Shown here piece by piece: positions 43,987 through 53,712 of a DNA stretch of 64,000 nucleotides. A model generated the notes under the pieces. It saw only the letters and a program-made list of their open reading frames with translations. It was not told where the DNA came from and did not search any database. The stretch lies in the NCBI RefSeq assembly GCF_024259515.1, contig NZ_JANBWE010000004.1, positions 215,065 to 279,064 of the forward strand, given 5' to 3'. Each line of letters begins with the position of its first letter. Positions within the stretch are counted from its first letter, which is position 1. Source of the DNA: Salirhabdus salicampi. GTDB lineage: Bacteria; Bacillota; Bacilli; Bacillales; Alkalibacillaceae. A program made the translations under genes and the position numbers.

Positions 43987-45576
43987 TTATTCCGGCTTAT
44001 ATACCGGTCCAGCCTCTTGAATGGCTTGAGGTACATGATGAAACTTTTTAAAGTTCTCATGGAATTGTAAAGCTAATTGTTTTGCTTTTTCTTCATATTT
44101 TGCTTCATCGCTCCATGTTCGCTGTGGAACTAGAACATGACTTGGTACACCAGGACATTGGGATGGAATTTTTAATCCAAATATCGGATCATTCACCATA
44201 TCAGTGGAGTTCAGTTCACCTTCCAAAGCAGCTTGAACCATGGAGCGCGTATGGGAAAGTTCCATACGTCGACCCACACCAAATGGACCACCAGTCCACC
44301 CTGTATTGACAAGAAATACATTTACACCGTATTGCTCAATTTTATCACCAAGCATTTTCGCATACGTTGCCGCTGGTAACGGTAAAAATGGTGACCCAAA
44401 ACATGTAGAGAAAGTAGCCTCAGGTGCTGTAACACCTCGCTCTGTTCCCGCCAGCTTACTTGTATACCCACTTAAGAAGTGATACATAGCCTGTTCTTTC
44501 GTTAATTTACTGATTGGTGGCAATACACCAAAGGCATCGGCGGTTAAAAAAATAATCGTTTGTGGATGGCCTGCAACACTAGGTTTAAGAATGTTATCAA
44601 TATTTTCGATTGGGTAGGCTGCCCGTGTATTTTCTGTTAAAGATGTATCATCATAGTTAGGTGTTCGTGCATCTTCATCAATCATTACATTTTCCAAGAC
44701 CGATCCGAACTGAATCGCTTTATATATCTGCGGTTCCTTTTCTTCGGAAAGATGGATACACTTTGCGTAACAACCACCTTCAATATTAAAAATACCATTT
44801 TGTGACCAACCGTGTTCATCATCGCCAATTAAGCGGCGATTTGTATCAGCAGATAAAGTTGTCTTACCAGTTCCTGATAAGCCAAAGAACAGTGCTACAT
44901 CTCCTTCCATTCCTACATTAGCCGAACAGTGCATTGGCAATATATTTGTTTCCGGGAGTAGGTAGTTCATAACGGAAAAGACGGATTTTTTAATTTCCCC
45001 AGCATATTCCGTTCCACCGATTAGAATGATTTTGTGTTTAAAGGAAATGATAATAAATGCTTCTGAATGTGTTCCATCTACCCGGGGATTAGCCTTAAAG
45101 TGAGGGGCTGAAATGATTGTAAATTCGGATTTGTGATTGACAAGCTCCTCATCTGTTGCACGAATAAACATTTGGCGAGCAAATAAATTATGCCAAGCAA
45201 ATTCGGTAATAACCTGGATAGGAAGTCGGTACTTTGGATCAGCTCCTGCAAATCCGCGGAAGCGAAATATTTCTTCTTTAGACTGTAAATGGTTTAACAC
45301 TTTATCATACAACTGAAAAAAGACATCTTCATCAATCGGCTGGTTTGTCGTACCCCAGTCCACCTTATTTGCCGATATGTCATCTTTCACAATAAACTTA
45401 TCCTTAGGCGACCGCCCTGTATATTTACCAGTTGTTGCTTTTACAGCACCAGTAGAGGTTAATACCCCTTCTTGTCGTTCAAGTACTTTTTCGACAAGTT
45501 GTGGAACCGATAAGTCGCTTTGAACGTTTTTTTGTTCCAAAGCACGTTCATGTAACAGTTTGTTTGCAATCGTCAT
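43987..45576 (-). CDS. pckA: Phosphoenolpyruvate carboxykinase (ATP)
   Basis: Converts oxaloacetate to phosphoenolpyruvate with ATP, the committed step of gluconeogenesis. In its 529 residues are G-R-S-P-K-D-K (about 55-61), [13 protein letters not shown] (about 190-202), the P-loop [12 protein letters not shown] (about 228-239), and [11 protein letters not shown] 45576 has AAGGATGG at good spacing; the ATG at 45585 overlaps it. A CcpN-type operator on its promoter suggests repression under glycolytic conditions. Divergent from metK, as in B. subtilis. Confidence 0.96.
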   Translation of the reverse strand: MTIANKLLHERALEQKNVQSDLSVPQLVEKVLERQEGVLTSTGAVKATTGKYTGRSPKDKFIVKDDISANKVDWGTTNQPIDEDVFFQLYDKVLNHLQSKEEIFRFRGFAGADPKYRLPIQVITEFAWHNLFARQMFIRATDEELVNHKSEFTIISAPHFKANPRVDGTHSEAFIIISFKHKIILIGGTEYAGEIKKSVFSVMNYLLPETNILPMHCSANVGMEGDVALFFGLSGTGKTTLSADTNRRLIGDDEHGWSQNGIFNIEGGCYAKCIHLSEEKEPQIYKAIQFGSVLENVMIDEDARTPNYDDTSLTENTRAAYPIENIDNILKPSVAGHPQTIIFLTADAFGVLPPISKLTKEQAMYHFLSGYTSKLAGTERGVTAPEATFSTCFGSPFLPLPAATYAKMLGDKIEQYGVNVFLVNTGWTGGPFGVGRRMELSHTRSMVQAALEGELNSTDMVNDPIFGLKIPSQCPGVPSHVLVPQRTWSDEAKYEEKAKQLALQFHENFKKFHHVPQAIQEAGPVYKPE

Positions 45577-45643
45577 GAAAACCATCCTTTACAAATGAGA
45601 TTATCTATTTATGCCGTTTTGAATTTCGTAATCTGTGATTAAT

Positions 45644-45654
45644 AGTATAACACA
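45644..45654 (-). promoter_or_regulatory. Candidate CcpN operator overlapping the pckA -10
   Basis: Minus strand TGTGTTATACT fits the CcpN consensus TRTGHYATAYW at every position and contains the -10-like TATACT (45649-45644). CcpN represses pckA and gapB in B. subtilis on glycolytic carbon. The -35 region (TTAGTATGGAAT) is weak. Confidence 0.7.
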
Positions 45655-45730
45655 TTAATTTTATTATTCCATACTAATCATAAAATTTTATTCCGTGATT
45701 TATTTTCTAAAAGAAATGAAAAAAGATTTT

Positions 45731-45759
45731 TTGACTTTCTATTCAGTTCAAGTTAATAT
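45731..45759 (+). promoter_or_regulatory. Promoter of metK leader
   Basis: TTGACT (45731-45736), 17 bases, TAATAT (45754-45759); the SAM aptamer begins 15 bases downstream. Confidence 0.65.
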
Positions 45760-45773
45760 AAATCGATGGAAAT

Positions 45774-45877
45774 CTCTTATCCAGAGAAGGTGGAGGGACA
45801 GGCCCAAGGAAACCCGGCAACCATCACGATGTGAAAAGGTGCTAACCTGCAAGCGAGGTACTCTTGAACGATAAGAG
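45774..45877 (+). promoter_or_regulatory. SAM-I (S-box) riboswitch
   Basis: P1 arms CTCTTATC (45774-45781) and GATAAGAG (45870-45877) are perfectly complementary. Inside lie the conserved AGAGAAGGTGGAGGGAC, GGCCCAAGGAAACCCGGCAACC and GTGCTAACCTGCAAG blocks of the S-box. Between 45878 and metK at 46020 I see no T-run or strong GC stem, so no standard terminator. Confidence 0.95.
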
Positions 45878-46019
45878 TGAAAGGTTCCGGTACTTTAACG
45901 GAGTTATCTGAATACAATCGATCATGAAACTTATATCGTAATACACATAATGTGTGTGAGTATAGAGCCACTGGATTTGAGGTACATAAGATAGATGTTA
46001 AATAAAGGAGGAAGTAGCC

Positions 46020-47216
46020 ATGGCAATTAAGGGTCGGCTTTTTACATCAGAGTCGGTTACAGAAGGTCATCCTGATAAAATATGTGATCAAATTTCTGAT
46101 GCAATTTTAGATGAGATTTTAAGACATGATCCTAATGCACGTGTTGCTTGTGAAACAACTGTAACAACGGGTTTAGTGTTAGTATCAGGAGAAATTTCAA
46201 CAACTACTTATGTTGACATACCTGCAATCGTTCGGAAAACAATTAAAAATATTGGATATACAAGAGCGAAGTACGGCTTTGATGCTGAGACTTGTGCTGT
46301 CCTTACTGCAATTGATGAGCAATCAGCAGATATTGCACAAGGAGTAAACCAAGCACTAGAATCTCGTGAAGGTAGCATGACAGATGAAGAAATTGAAGCA
46401 ATTGGTGCCGGTGACCAAGGTTTAATGTTCGGGTATGCTAATAATGAAACAGAGGAGTTAATGCCATTACCCATTTCTTTGTCTCACAAATTGGCGAAGC
46501 GTTTAACGGATGTACGTAAAGAAGGGACATTACCATATTTACGTCCAGACGGTAAAACACAAGTAACAATAGAGTACGATGAGAACGGTCAACCACTACG
46601 AGTAGATACAATTGTCATTTCTACACAACACCATCCAGAAGTGAGTAGTGATCGAATTGAGAATGACCTAAAAGAGTTAGTGATAAATAAAGTAGTTCCT
46701 CCATACTTACTTGACCGGAAAACAAAGTATTTTATTAATCCTACAGGGCGCTTTGTTATTGGCGGTCCTCAAGGGGATGCAGGTTTAACAGGTCGTAAGA
46801 TTATCGTTGACACATACGGAGGTTATGCACGTCATGGCGGTGGAGCCTTCAGTGGTAAAGATCCTACAAAGGTAGACCGTTCTGGTGCTTATGCAGCTCG
46901 TTATGTTGCCAAAAACATTGTCGCAGCAGGTTTAGCGGATTCTTGTGAAGTACAACTTGCTTATGCAATCGGTGTGGCACAACCAGTATCCATTTCGATA
47001 GACACTTTTGGAACGGGGAAGGTTCCAGAGGTAAAAATGGAAGAAGGAGTACGGAAGATATTTGATCTACGTCCAGCAGGAATTATTAAAATGTTGGACC
47101 TTCGTCGTCCGATTTATCAAGATACAGCAGCTTATGGTCACTTTGGGCGTACAGATGTCCAATTTCCATGGGAAAAGGCAGACAAAGCTGAAGAATTAAA
47201 GAACGCTATCCAATAA
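46020..47216 (+). CDS. metK: S-adenosylmethionine synthetase
   Basis: Makes SAM from methionine and ATP. The 398-residue protein has [12 protein letters not shown] (9-20), with the ATP-binding histidine at about 17, G-A-G-D-Q-G (about 120-125), the second hexapeptide [12 protein letters not shown] (about 278-289), and the conserved tail [26 protein letters not shown] precedes the ATG. It follows the SAM riboswitch, so its product should repress it. A terminator follows. Confidence 0.97.
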   Translation: MAIKGRLFTSESVTEGHPDKICDQISDAILDEILRHDPNARVACETTVTTGLVLVSGEISTTTYVDIPAIVRKTIKNIGYTRAKYGFDAETCAVLTAIDEQSADIAQGVNQALESREGSMTDEEIEAIGAGDQGLMFGYANNETEELMPLPISLSHKLAKRLTDVRKEGTLPYLRPDGKTQVTIEYDENGQPLRVDTIVISTQHHPEVSSDRIENDLKELVINKVVPPYLLDRKTKYFINPTGRFVIGGPQGDAGLTGRKIIVDTYGGYARHGGGAFSGKDPTKVDRSGAYAARYVAKNIVAAGLADSCEVQLAYAIGVAQPVSISIDTFGTGKVPEVKMEEGVRKIFDLRPAGIIKMLDLRRPIYQDTAAYGHFGRTDVQFPWEKADKAEELKNAIQ

Positions 47217-47246
47217 AAGGTTGCCCAGTAGGGCAACTTTTTTTTG
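47216..47246 (+). terminator. Terminator after metK
   Basis: GGTTGCCC-AGTA-GGGCAACT hairpin followed by eight T. Confidence 0.88.
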
Positions 47247-47394
47247 GAAATAACTGTACGGAAAGTTTATCGAATATAAAAAAAAATTGTGATATACTCA
47301 AATTTAGTGATGTGTATTCGAACAGTATAGAAATATAGCGTAACAGTTTGTAGCATTAACATTTTTATGAACATACGAAAGAGAGGACATGCAA

Positions 47395-49302
47395 ATGTGT
47401 GGATTTATCGGACTGATTCGACATGAAGCAACAGAGCTGCAGCAAGAGTCAATAAATGTTTTTCAAAGACAAAATGAAATGATCACACATCGTGGTCCTG
47501 ATGATGAAGGGTATTACCATAATGAATATATATCTTTTGGTTTTCGCAGGTTAAGCATTATTGATATCGACAGTGGTCATCAACCATTAAGTTATGAGAA
47601 TGAACGTTATTGGATTGTGTTTAATGGAGAGATTTATAATTATGTAGAACTTAGAAATGAGTTAATTAAAGATGGCGTACAGTTCCATACAGAGTCCGAT
47701 ACAGAAGTTATTTTAGCGATGTTTCATCAATATGGCACAGAGACCTTCCATCAACTGCGAGGAATGTTTGCTATTTTGATTTGGGATAAAGAGAAAGAAA
47801 CATTATATGGAGCACGTGACCAATTTGGGATCAAACCTTTATATTACAGTAAACAACCGGATGGAACGTATTTTTCTTCTGAAAAAAAAGCAATTACGTC
47901 AATCCTCGATGCGGAAACAGTTAATCGTGAAGCTTTGCAACATTATTTAAGCTTTCAATATGTACCGGAACCGTATTCTTTAACAGAAGGCGTTGAAAAA
48001 GTAGAGCCGGGTCACTTCTTTACGGTTAAGCCTGGGGAAGATCCTACATTTACACGTTTCTTCCATGCAACATTTACTCCTGTTGATGGTGAGAAGTCGA
48101 AATGGATTAGTCGTATTCAAGAAACATTACGCAATTCTGTCCAAGTGCATATGCGAAGTGATGTTCCAGTCGGTTCATTTTTATCAGGTGGAATTGATTC
48201 GTCAATCATCGTTTCGTTAGCAAAGGAGTTTAACCCTGGTATTAAAACGTTTTCTGTTGGCTTTGACCATAATGGCTTTTCAGAAATTGATGTAGCGAAA
48301 GAAACGGCAGATAAATTAGGTGTTGAAAACATTTCTTATGTAATCTCACCAGAAGAATACGTGCAAAAGTTACCGAAAATAATGTGGCACAATGACGATC
48401 CGTTAGCAGATCCTGCTTGTGTTCCCCTTTATTTCGTAGCACGTGAAGCGAGCAAACATGTTACGGTTGTGCTATCTGGTGAAGGGGCGGATGAATTATT
48501 TGGGGGTTATAACATATATCGAGAGCCAGAATCCCTGAAAGTGTTTGATTCCATTCCAAATCCAGCAAAAGATTTATTACGTAAAGTAGCCCACATTATG
48601 CCAGAAGGTGTGAAAGGGAAAAGTTTTCTGGAACGTGGAACAACCCCACTACAAAACCGTTACATTGGGAACGCAAAAATGTTTGAAGAGGACGAAAAGG
48701 TCGATCTAGTTCATCAATACAATGAACAACACCCATATCAACAAATTACTCGTCCGTTGTTTCATAATGTAAATGGTCAACATGCAGTTAACCAAATGCA
48801 ATATGTAGATATTCATACTTGGCTCCGTGGAGATATCTTATTAAAGGCCGATAAAATGACAATGGCACACTCTTTGGAATTACGTGTACCATTTCTTGAT
48901 GTTGAAGTATTTAAAGTTGCACGTGAAATACCTGTTCACTATAAAATTGCGAATGGAACAACGAAGTCTATTTTAAGGGAAGCGGCAAAAGGAATTGTTC
49001 CAGAGCACGTGTTAAATCGTAAAAAGCTAGGGTTTCCAGTACCTATCCGACATTGGTTAAAAAATGAGCTATATGATTGGGCTAAAACCCTAATCTCAGA
49101 AAGCCAAACAGACTATCTACTGAATAAACAGGTTATCCATCGCCTTTTAGAGGAACATGTAGTTGGAAAAGGGGATTACAGTCGTAAGTTGTGGACTGTT
49201 TTAATGTTTATGTTATGGCATCAGATTTTTGTGGAGCGTGCTCACGATATTGAGGACCTTCGAAATGAGGATAAAACAATGAGCAAGCTCACCGTAATGT
49301 AA
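47395..49302 (+). CDS. asnB: Asparagine synthetase (glutamine-hydrolysing)
   Basis: Makes asparagine from aspartate, ATP and glutamine. Of 635 residues, the N-terminal half is the class II glutaminase domain whose catalytic nucleophile is C2; this fixes the start at ATG 47395 (M-C-G-F-I-G) and rules out the ATG six bases upstream. T-H-R-G-P-D-D-E-G and F-N-G-E-I-Y-N-Y (about 73-80) follow. The synthetase domain carries the PP-loop S-G-G-I-D-S-S (about 263-269). GAGAGG lies eight bases before the ATG. The last 14 bases overlap the end of the convergent peptidase gene. Confidence 0.95.
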   Translation: MCGFIGLIRHEATELQQESINVFQRQNEMITHRGPDDEGYYHNEYISFGFRRLSIIDIDSGHQPLSYENERYWIVFNGEIYNYVELRNELIKDGVQFHTESDTEVILAMFHQYGTETFHQLRGMFAILIWDKEKETLYGARDQFGIKPLYYSKQPDGTYFSSEKKAITSILDAETVNREALQHYLSFQYVPEPYSLTEGVEKVEPGHFFTVKPGEDPTFTRFFHATFTPVDGEKSKWISRIQETLRNSVQVHMRSDVPVGSFLSGGIDSSIIVSLAKEFNPGIKTFSVGFDHNGFSEIDVAKETADKLGVENISYVISPEEYVQKLPKIMWHNDDPLADPACVPLYFVAREASKHVTVVLSGEGADELFGGYNIYREPESLKVFDSIPNPAKDLLRKVAHIMPEGVKGKSFLERGTTPLQNRYIGNAKMFEEDEKVDLVHQYNEQHPYQQITRPLFHNVNGQHAVNQMQYVDIHTWLRGDILLKADKMTMAHSLELRVPFLDVEVFKVAREIPVHYKIANGTTKSILREAAKGIVPEHVLNRKKLGFPVPIRHWLKNELYDWAKTLISESQTDYLLNKQVIHRLLEEHVVGKGDYSRKLWTVLMFMLWHQIFVERAHDIEDLRNEDKTMSKLTVM

Positions 49303-50140
49303 TGGTTATGGCTTGCTTGCCCATTTGCACCCACGCGGCTTTAAAGTCATCGAAGGGTGCTTTTTTTTCGCGTTTTAAAGGGTCATTAAAGTAAATATAA
49401 TCTTTGTCATAGCCAGTAATGACTACAGCATGTTCCTGCATTGTTATTTTTACAGGACCTTGAGAAGTTTCCCACGTTGTAAAAGCAGAACTTGGTAACT
49501 TTTTATATTTAGCATTTGTTATAACGAAAACAGGTTCGTTTCGGTTCACAGATTGTAGAACTTTATAAAATGATTTCCCGGTTAAATCATGTACACGGTC
49601 ACCAGCATATTTTTTCGCAAGATTTGCAATGGGCTTGTGATATACCCCATAACCTGGTTCAGACAGTGTATACATATTTCCGACGAATCCTTTATTTGGA
49701 TGCCCGAAATGAACCTTTCCGTCTTTGACTTTGTATTTAGCAGGATCTTTTTTTACTTCTTTAGCTAATGTCATTTTATCTACCTGTATATTATGATATT
49801 GCAGTAACATAGCAAGAGAAGTTACCTCGCAGCCACGCGGAAGTTCGGGATATTGTCCAATCAAAGGAACGTCTATTTGAACAGCAGGCCGTAATATATT
49901 TTCGTCAAATCGGTCAAGGCTGACGATGTCGGTAGACGATATTTGTGCGGCTAATACTTTATCTATTTTTTTTGTATGGTTTTGCTCATGTATTGGTAAT
50001 AATGTTAGCGTAAAAGCACAAAGGGCGAACAACGTGCTATATATTTTGGCGTGTTTTTGAAATGGTGTCGTTTTTCTAGCCAAAACCGCAAGAAAAATTG
50101 CCATAATATAAGTAAAGATAAAGAGATAATAAAAATGCAC
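49289..50140 (-). CDS. C39-like cysteine peptidase, membrane-anchored
   Basis: Protein of 283 residues with two hydrophobic N-terminal segments (about 3-20 and 33-50), then a papain-like C39_2 domain. The triad is visible: C104 in P-R-G-C-E-V-T-S, H237 in Q-E-H-A-V-V-I-T-G and D253 in F-N-D-P. It resembles YvpB-type proteins, whose substrates are unknown; an outward-facing peptidase is likely. GTG 50140 lies eight bases after AAGGAGG. Convergent, overlapping asnB. Confidence 0.85.
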   Translation of the reverse strand: MHFYYLFIFTYIMAIFLAVLARKTTPFQKHAKIYSTLFALCAFTLTLLPIHEQNHTKKIDKVLAAQISSTDIVSLDRFDENILRPAVQIDVPLIGQYPELPRGCEVTSLAMLLQYHNIQVDKMTLAKEVKKDPAKYKVKDGKVHFGHPNKGFVGNMYTLSEPGYGVYHKPIANLAKKYAGDRVHDLTGKSFYKVLQSVNRNEPVFVITNAKYKKLPSSAFTTWETSQGPVKITMQEHAVVITGYDKDYIYFNDPLKREKKAPFDDFKAAWVQMGKQAITITLR

Positions 50141-50206
50141 GTTCTTATCCTCCTTCTATGCTCTCAGTATTTGTGGCTACTCTTTTTTTATATCGGTAAG
50201 TTCCTG

Positions 50207-50719
50207 TCAATTTTGTAATGATTTATAATATTGCCCTTTTTCAACATAAGATTGGCGAATTCGAACCATTTCTTTTCGGTCTTGATCAGTAAGTTCTCGA
50301 ATGATTTTCGCAGGTCGCCCAAAAGCTAACGTATTCGGAGGGATTACTTTATTTGGAGGTATAAGGCTTCCTGCACCAATAAATGCACCTTCTCCTATCT
50401 CTGCACCATCTAGTACTATGGAACCCATACCGATAAGTGCCCCTTTTCTAATTGTAGCAGAGTGAATCATCACTTGGTGACCAACAGTAACATCGTCCTC
50501 GATAATCAAAGGGATGTTTGGACTTTCGTGTAACATACTTTGGTCTTGAATGTTTACATTGTTTCCAATGACGACAGGGGAAACATCCCCGCGGATAACA
50601 GTTTTAAACCATATACTCGCATATTTACCAATCTTTACGTCACCTGTTATGACAACATCTTCAGAGACATACGCTGTTTCATTAATGTTTGGAACAGTTC
50701 CTTTATACTCATAAATCAA
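50207..50719 (-). CDS. ytoA: Gamma-carbonic-anhydrase-like protein YtoA
   Basis: Left-handed beta-helix protein of 170 residues with hexapeptide repeats (I-G-x-x-x-x, V-I-G-N-N-V and similar). The three metal histidines are likely in S-M-L-H-E and T-V-G-H-Q-V-M-I-H, as in gamma-class carbonic anhydrases; the catalytic activity of YtoA-type proteins is not assured. I start it at TTG 50719 because GGAGG then has an eight-base spacing and the protein begins MIYEYKG, like B. subtilis YtoA; ATG 50725 is only two bases from that ribosome binding site. Divergent from ytpA. Confidence 0.88.
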   Translation of the reverse strand: MIYEYKGTVPNINETAYVSEDVVITGDVKIGKYASIWFKTVIRGDVSPVVIGNNVNIQDQSMLHESPNIPLIIEDDVTVGHQVMIHSATIRKGALIGMGSIVLDGAEIGEGAFIGAGSLIPPNKVIPPNTLAFGRPAKIIRELTDQDRKEMVRIRQSYVEKGQYYKSLQN

Positions 50720-50792
50720 CGTCATTTCCTCCAATCAAGTTATGTTAAGATAAAGTATATCAAAAGGATAAATAGGAGTGGGAGGGGTCCGC

Positions 50793-51590
50793 TTGAAAAA
50801 GTTGTTACATCCGAATGGAAAAGGGGCTGTTGTTATCATTCATGGTGCTTTTGAACATTCGGGCCGATATGAATGGTTGGCTACACAATTACAACGTTCA
50901 GGTCTCCATGTTATTTACGGTGATTTACCAGGACAAGGGAAATCGGTAGGACCTAAGGGACACATTGATACATTCCAACAGTATATAGACACGGTTGCGA
51001 TATGGATAAGTGAGGCGGAAAAGTTGCATGTTCCTGTATATATTATCGGCCACAGTATGGGGGGGTTAATTACCATTAGGTTATTACAAACCATTCAACC
51101 AACGATCAGTGGGGTTGTTTTATCGTCACCAGGGTTAGGGATTAAGAGTAAACCTCCAAAATTTCTTTCCTTTATATCAGTGTTATTAGATAAAGTGATC
51201 CCAAGATTTCAAGTAGCAACGAAGCTTGACCCAACACATTCCACTAGAAATAGCGTTATATATGACAGAGATTTAAGGGATCCACTTTACTTGGAGAAAG
51301 TATCGGTTAGATGGTACCATGAATTTGAACGTTCCATTGAACAAGCTTTTAGGAATATTCATCATTATCCGAATGTGCCGACTTTAATTATGCAAGCAGG
51401 ATATGATTTGCTTGTAAATGAACATGAAGTAAAACATTGGTTTGATTTATTACCTATTGAGGAAAAGCAATATAAACAATGGGACAACTTATATCATGAA
51501 ATATTTAACGAACCTGAAAGAGATGAGGTCTTTGCATATATGATTGATTTTATAAATCAATTAAATAATCCGTTAAGAAATGGAGGATAA
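50793..51590 (+). CDS. ytpA: Lysophospholipase-like alpha/beta hydrolase YtpA
   Basis: Serine hydrolase of 265 residues, monoacylglycerol-lipase/phospholipase class. I-I-H-G-A-F-E-H-S-G-R-Y (about 17-28), nucleophile G-H-S-M-G-G (about 90-95), aspartate in M-Q-A-G-Y-D and histidine in L-Y-H-E-I-F-N-E-P-E-R form the triad. In B. subtilis YtpA makes the lysophospholipid antibiotic bacilysocin. TTG 50793 with GGGAGG 7 bases upstream is preferred to GTG 50778. ytpB follows two bases after its stop. Confidence 0.9.
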   Translation: MKKLLHPNGKGAVVIIHGAFEHSGRYEWLATQLQRSGLHVIYGDLPGQGKSVGPKGHIDTFQQYIDTVAIWISEAEKLHVPVYIIGHSMGGLITIRLLQTIQPTISGVVLSSPGLGIKSKPPKFLSFISVLLDKVIPRFQVATKLDPTHSTRNSVIYDRDLRDPLYLEKVSVRWYHEFERSIEQAFRNIHHYPNVPTLIMQAGYDLLVNEHEVKHWFDLLPIEEKQYKQWDNLYHEIFNEPERDEVFAYMIDFINQLNNPLRNGG

Positions 51591-51592
51591 TC

Positions 51593-52672
51593 ATGGGAAA
51601 ACAAGTTCCTCAAAATCCACTCCAATTAGTAAAAGCGTGTTATGGAAAGTTGTTTCCAGAAGTGCATCGGGAGCTTTCTTATTGGGAAAAGAAGGCAAAG
51701 AACATTCCGAATGAGGAATTACGCACACAAGCGTTAAGCAGTCTATCAACAAAAGCCTTTCATTGTGAAGGTGGATCTGCTTATGCGCTTTTGGCTAAAG
51801 ATCAATGGCGCACAAGTGTCCGTTTTATTGTTGCCTATCAAACGATTAGTGATTATTTAGATAATCTTTGTGACCGAAGTACATCATTGGACCCAAAAGA
51901 TTTCGAACAGTTGCATAAATCATTAACGGATGCTCTTAGTCCAAATATGGACGAGCCTTTACCAAATTATTATCAATACCGAGAAGATCAAGATGATGGG
52001 GGGTATTTACATGAGCTGGTAAATACATGCCAAGTTGTATTACAGTCAATAGAAAATCTTCACCGATTCCAGTCATACTTACATAAGTTAGCATCATATT
52101 ATAGTGAGCTACAAGTGCACAAACATGTGAAGGTTGATGAAAGATTACATAGATTAACTTCTTGGTTCCAGCATCATCAGCGGCAATGGCCTAATTTAAG
52201 TTGGTACGAATTTTCGGCAAGTGCTGGTTCTACATTAGGTGTATTTTGTCTCGTATCCTATGGCTTAAGAGGGGATTTATCGGACAGTCTTTGGGAGCGC
52301 GTTTACAACAGTTACTTTCCATATGTCCAAGGCTTACATATCTTGTTGGAATACTATATAGACCAAATAGAGGATATGCGAGAAGGGGACTTAAATTTCT
52401 GTTCCTATTACGATTCGAATGAGGAATTAAAACAACGGATTTTATATTTTCATAAACAAGGAAATATAAAATTGCAAGAGTTACCAGACTACGCTTTTCA
52501 TCATTTAATCCAAAACGGACTGATTGGTATGTACCTGGCTGATCAGAAATTAAAGGAAATTGACCATGGAAAAAAGACGATGAAAGCCTTATTAAAAGCC
52601 GCTGGTGGAAAAGCGAAGTTTTTTTATGTGAATACAAAGCTTTATCAAAAGTTTAAAGTTGCTTTAATGTAA
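51593..52672 (+). CDS. ytpB: Tetraprenyl-beta-curcumene synthase YtpB
   Basis: All-helical terpene synthase of 359 residues. In B. subtilis YtpB cyclises tetraprenyl diphosphate to tetraprenyl-beta-curcumene, a C35 terpene (sesquarterpene) precursor. The family-specific metal-binding segment is probably T-I-S-D-Y-L-D-N-L-C-D-R (about 83-94), with aspartates spaced as expected; a second acidic stretch is Y-Y-I-D-Q-I-E-D (about 256-263). ATG 51593 follows GGAGG. Same transcript as ytpA; a terminator follows. Confidence 0.9.
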   Translation: MGKQVPQNPLQLVKACYGKLFPEVHRELSYWEKKAKNIPNEELRTQALSSLSTKAFHCEGGSAYALLAKDQWRTSVRFIVAYQTISDYLDNLCDRSTSLDPKDFEQLHKSLTDALSPNMDEPLPNYYQYREDQDDGGYLHELVNTCQVVLQSIENLHRFQSYLHKLASYYSELQVHKHVKVDERLHRLTSWFQHHQRQWPNLSWYEFSASAGSTLGVFCLVSYGLRGDLSDSLWERVYNSYFPYVQGLHILLEYYIDQIEDMREGDLNFCSYYDSNEELKQRILYFHKQGNIKLQELPDYAFHHLIQNGLIGMYLADQKLKEIDHGKKTMKALLKAAGGKAKFFYVNTKLYQKFKVALM

Positions 52673-52709
52673 AACATGCAGGGGCATTGGTTCACCCTGC
52701 ATGTTTTTT
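52671..52709. terminator. Terminator shared by ytpB and the convergent gene
   Basis: AAAACATGCAGGG and CCCTGCATGTTTTTT pair through 12 bases and end in T; the A-run serves the minus strand. Confidence 0.88.
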
Positions 52710-52714
52710 GATTT

Positions 52715-53629
52715 TTAACGATTAATCGAAGCGGCCATTCTTACATACGTATGTCTCTTTCCTCTTATGGCAATGGAATAGTCCATAATATTTTCCGGAA
52801 TTGCAATGCCTGTATAACCAGCATCACCTATATGATGAATATCGGCACCAATCATTTTGTTTTGGAGAGCAATGTGGCGCACGGTTCCATTATCTGCTCC
52901 TTCCTGACTTGTCCCAATTGTTAACATAGCTTGTGCCTGTAATTGGTGAACCTTTGACACCCAGCAGTGTGCTTGATCGACCGTGATGCCAGGGACTGTA
53001 CCTGGAGAAGGGAGTAAGATGACATCAGCCCCCGCCTGAATGAAAGCCTCTATCGTCTCATCATCAATGATTTCGTTACCAGCTTCCCCTTTTACACCTG
53101 CACCATGCATTTTACCTGCGATAATGAAGGCTTCTTCTCCGAGTATTTCTTTTGTTCTCTGGATAGCTTTTTCTATTTGTTCATTTGTCACACCTGTTTT
53201 GGGATTTCCTGTTAAACAGACGAAATCAAACCCTAACGTTTTCGCTTTATGTAATGAATCATACGAAGCTTGACGGCCTAATGGTAATTGATCAAGTATT
53301 TCAGCCGCATCTGCCTCACGATCTACTGGTTCCAAGTTCAAACCAATTGGACGACCGGTTAATTCCTTTAGACGATTAATTACTTGTCCTTCTTCAGCTT
53401 GAATCCCAGCAACTGCTGGATGGTTTACATCAAACAAATTTAATAAGATGAGGTCCGCACCAAATGCAGAAACGATTTCTGGATTTGACACTTCGGGGTA
53501 TAAAGGGGATGCTGTACTAACAATTTCGGCTAAAACCGTTCTTCCTTCACTAGCAGAAATTGATTGTAGTAAATCTTGTTTATTTGCTCCCTTGAAATCA
53601 GAAGCAAAACAATTGAGTATTCGTTTCAT
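52715..53629 (-). CDS. Uncharacterised TIM-barrel-like protein linked to the GlcNAc PTS gene
   Basis: Protein of 304 residues with alternating strands and helices typical of a TIM barrel: S-A-F-G-A-D-L-I-L-L-N-L-F-D (about 55-68), G-F-D-F-V-C-L-T-G-N-P (about 133-143), A-G-A-D-V-I-L-L-P-S-P-G-T (about 197-209). Relatives are annotated as PEP phosphonomutase- or haloacid-dehalogenase-like but I see neither active site. Such genes lie beside PTS operons in other Firmicutes, so a role in amino-sugar metabolism is plausible. AGAGGTGAAAAA precedes ATG 53629. It follows the transporter gene on the same strand, separated by a hairpin. Confidence 0.75.
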   Translation of the reverse strand: MKRILNCFASDFKGANKQDLLQSISASEGRTVLAEIVSTASPLYPEVSNPEIVSAFGADLILLNLFDVNHPAVAGIQAEEGQVINRLKELTGRPIGLNLEPVDREADAAEILDQLPLGRQASYDSLHKAKTLGFDFVCLTGNPKTGVTNEQIEKAIQRTKEILGEEAFIIAGKMHGAGVKGEAGNEIIDDETIEAFIQAGADVILLPSPGTVPGITVDQAHCWVSKVHQLQAQAMLTIGTSQEGADNGTVRHIALQNKMIGADIHHIGDAGYTGIAIPENIMDYSIAIRGKRHTYVRMAASINR

Positions 53630-53670
53630 TTTTTCACCTCTAACTGTCATGTTGTTCAATTGAAAAAAGG

Positions 53671-53697
53671 AAAGCTCCTTAATCTAAGATTAAGGAA
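53671..53697 (-). terminator. Hairpin between nagE and the TIM-barrel gene
   Basis: TCCTTAATCT-A-AGATTAAGGA is a perfect 10-bp stem; the minus-strand sequence after it, GCTTTCCTTTTTTC, is an interrupted U-run. Likely a partial terminator. Confidence 0.55.
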
Positions 53698-53712
53698 CTA
53701 ACCTAGTTAGTT

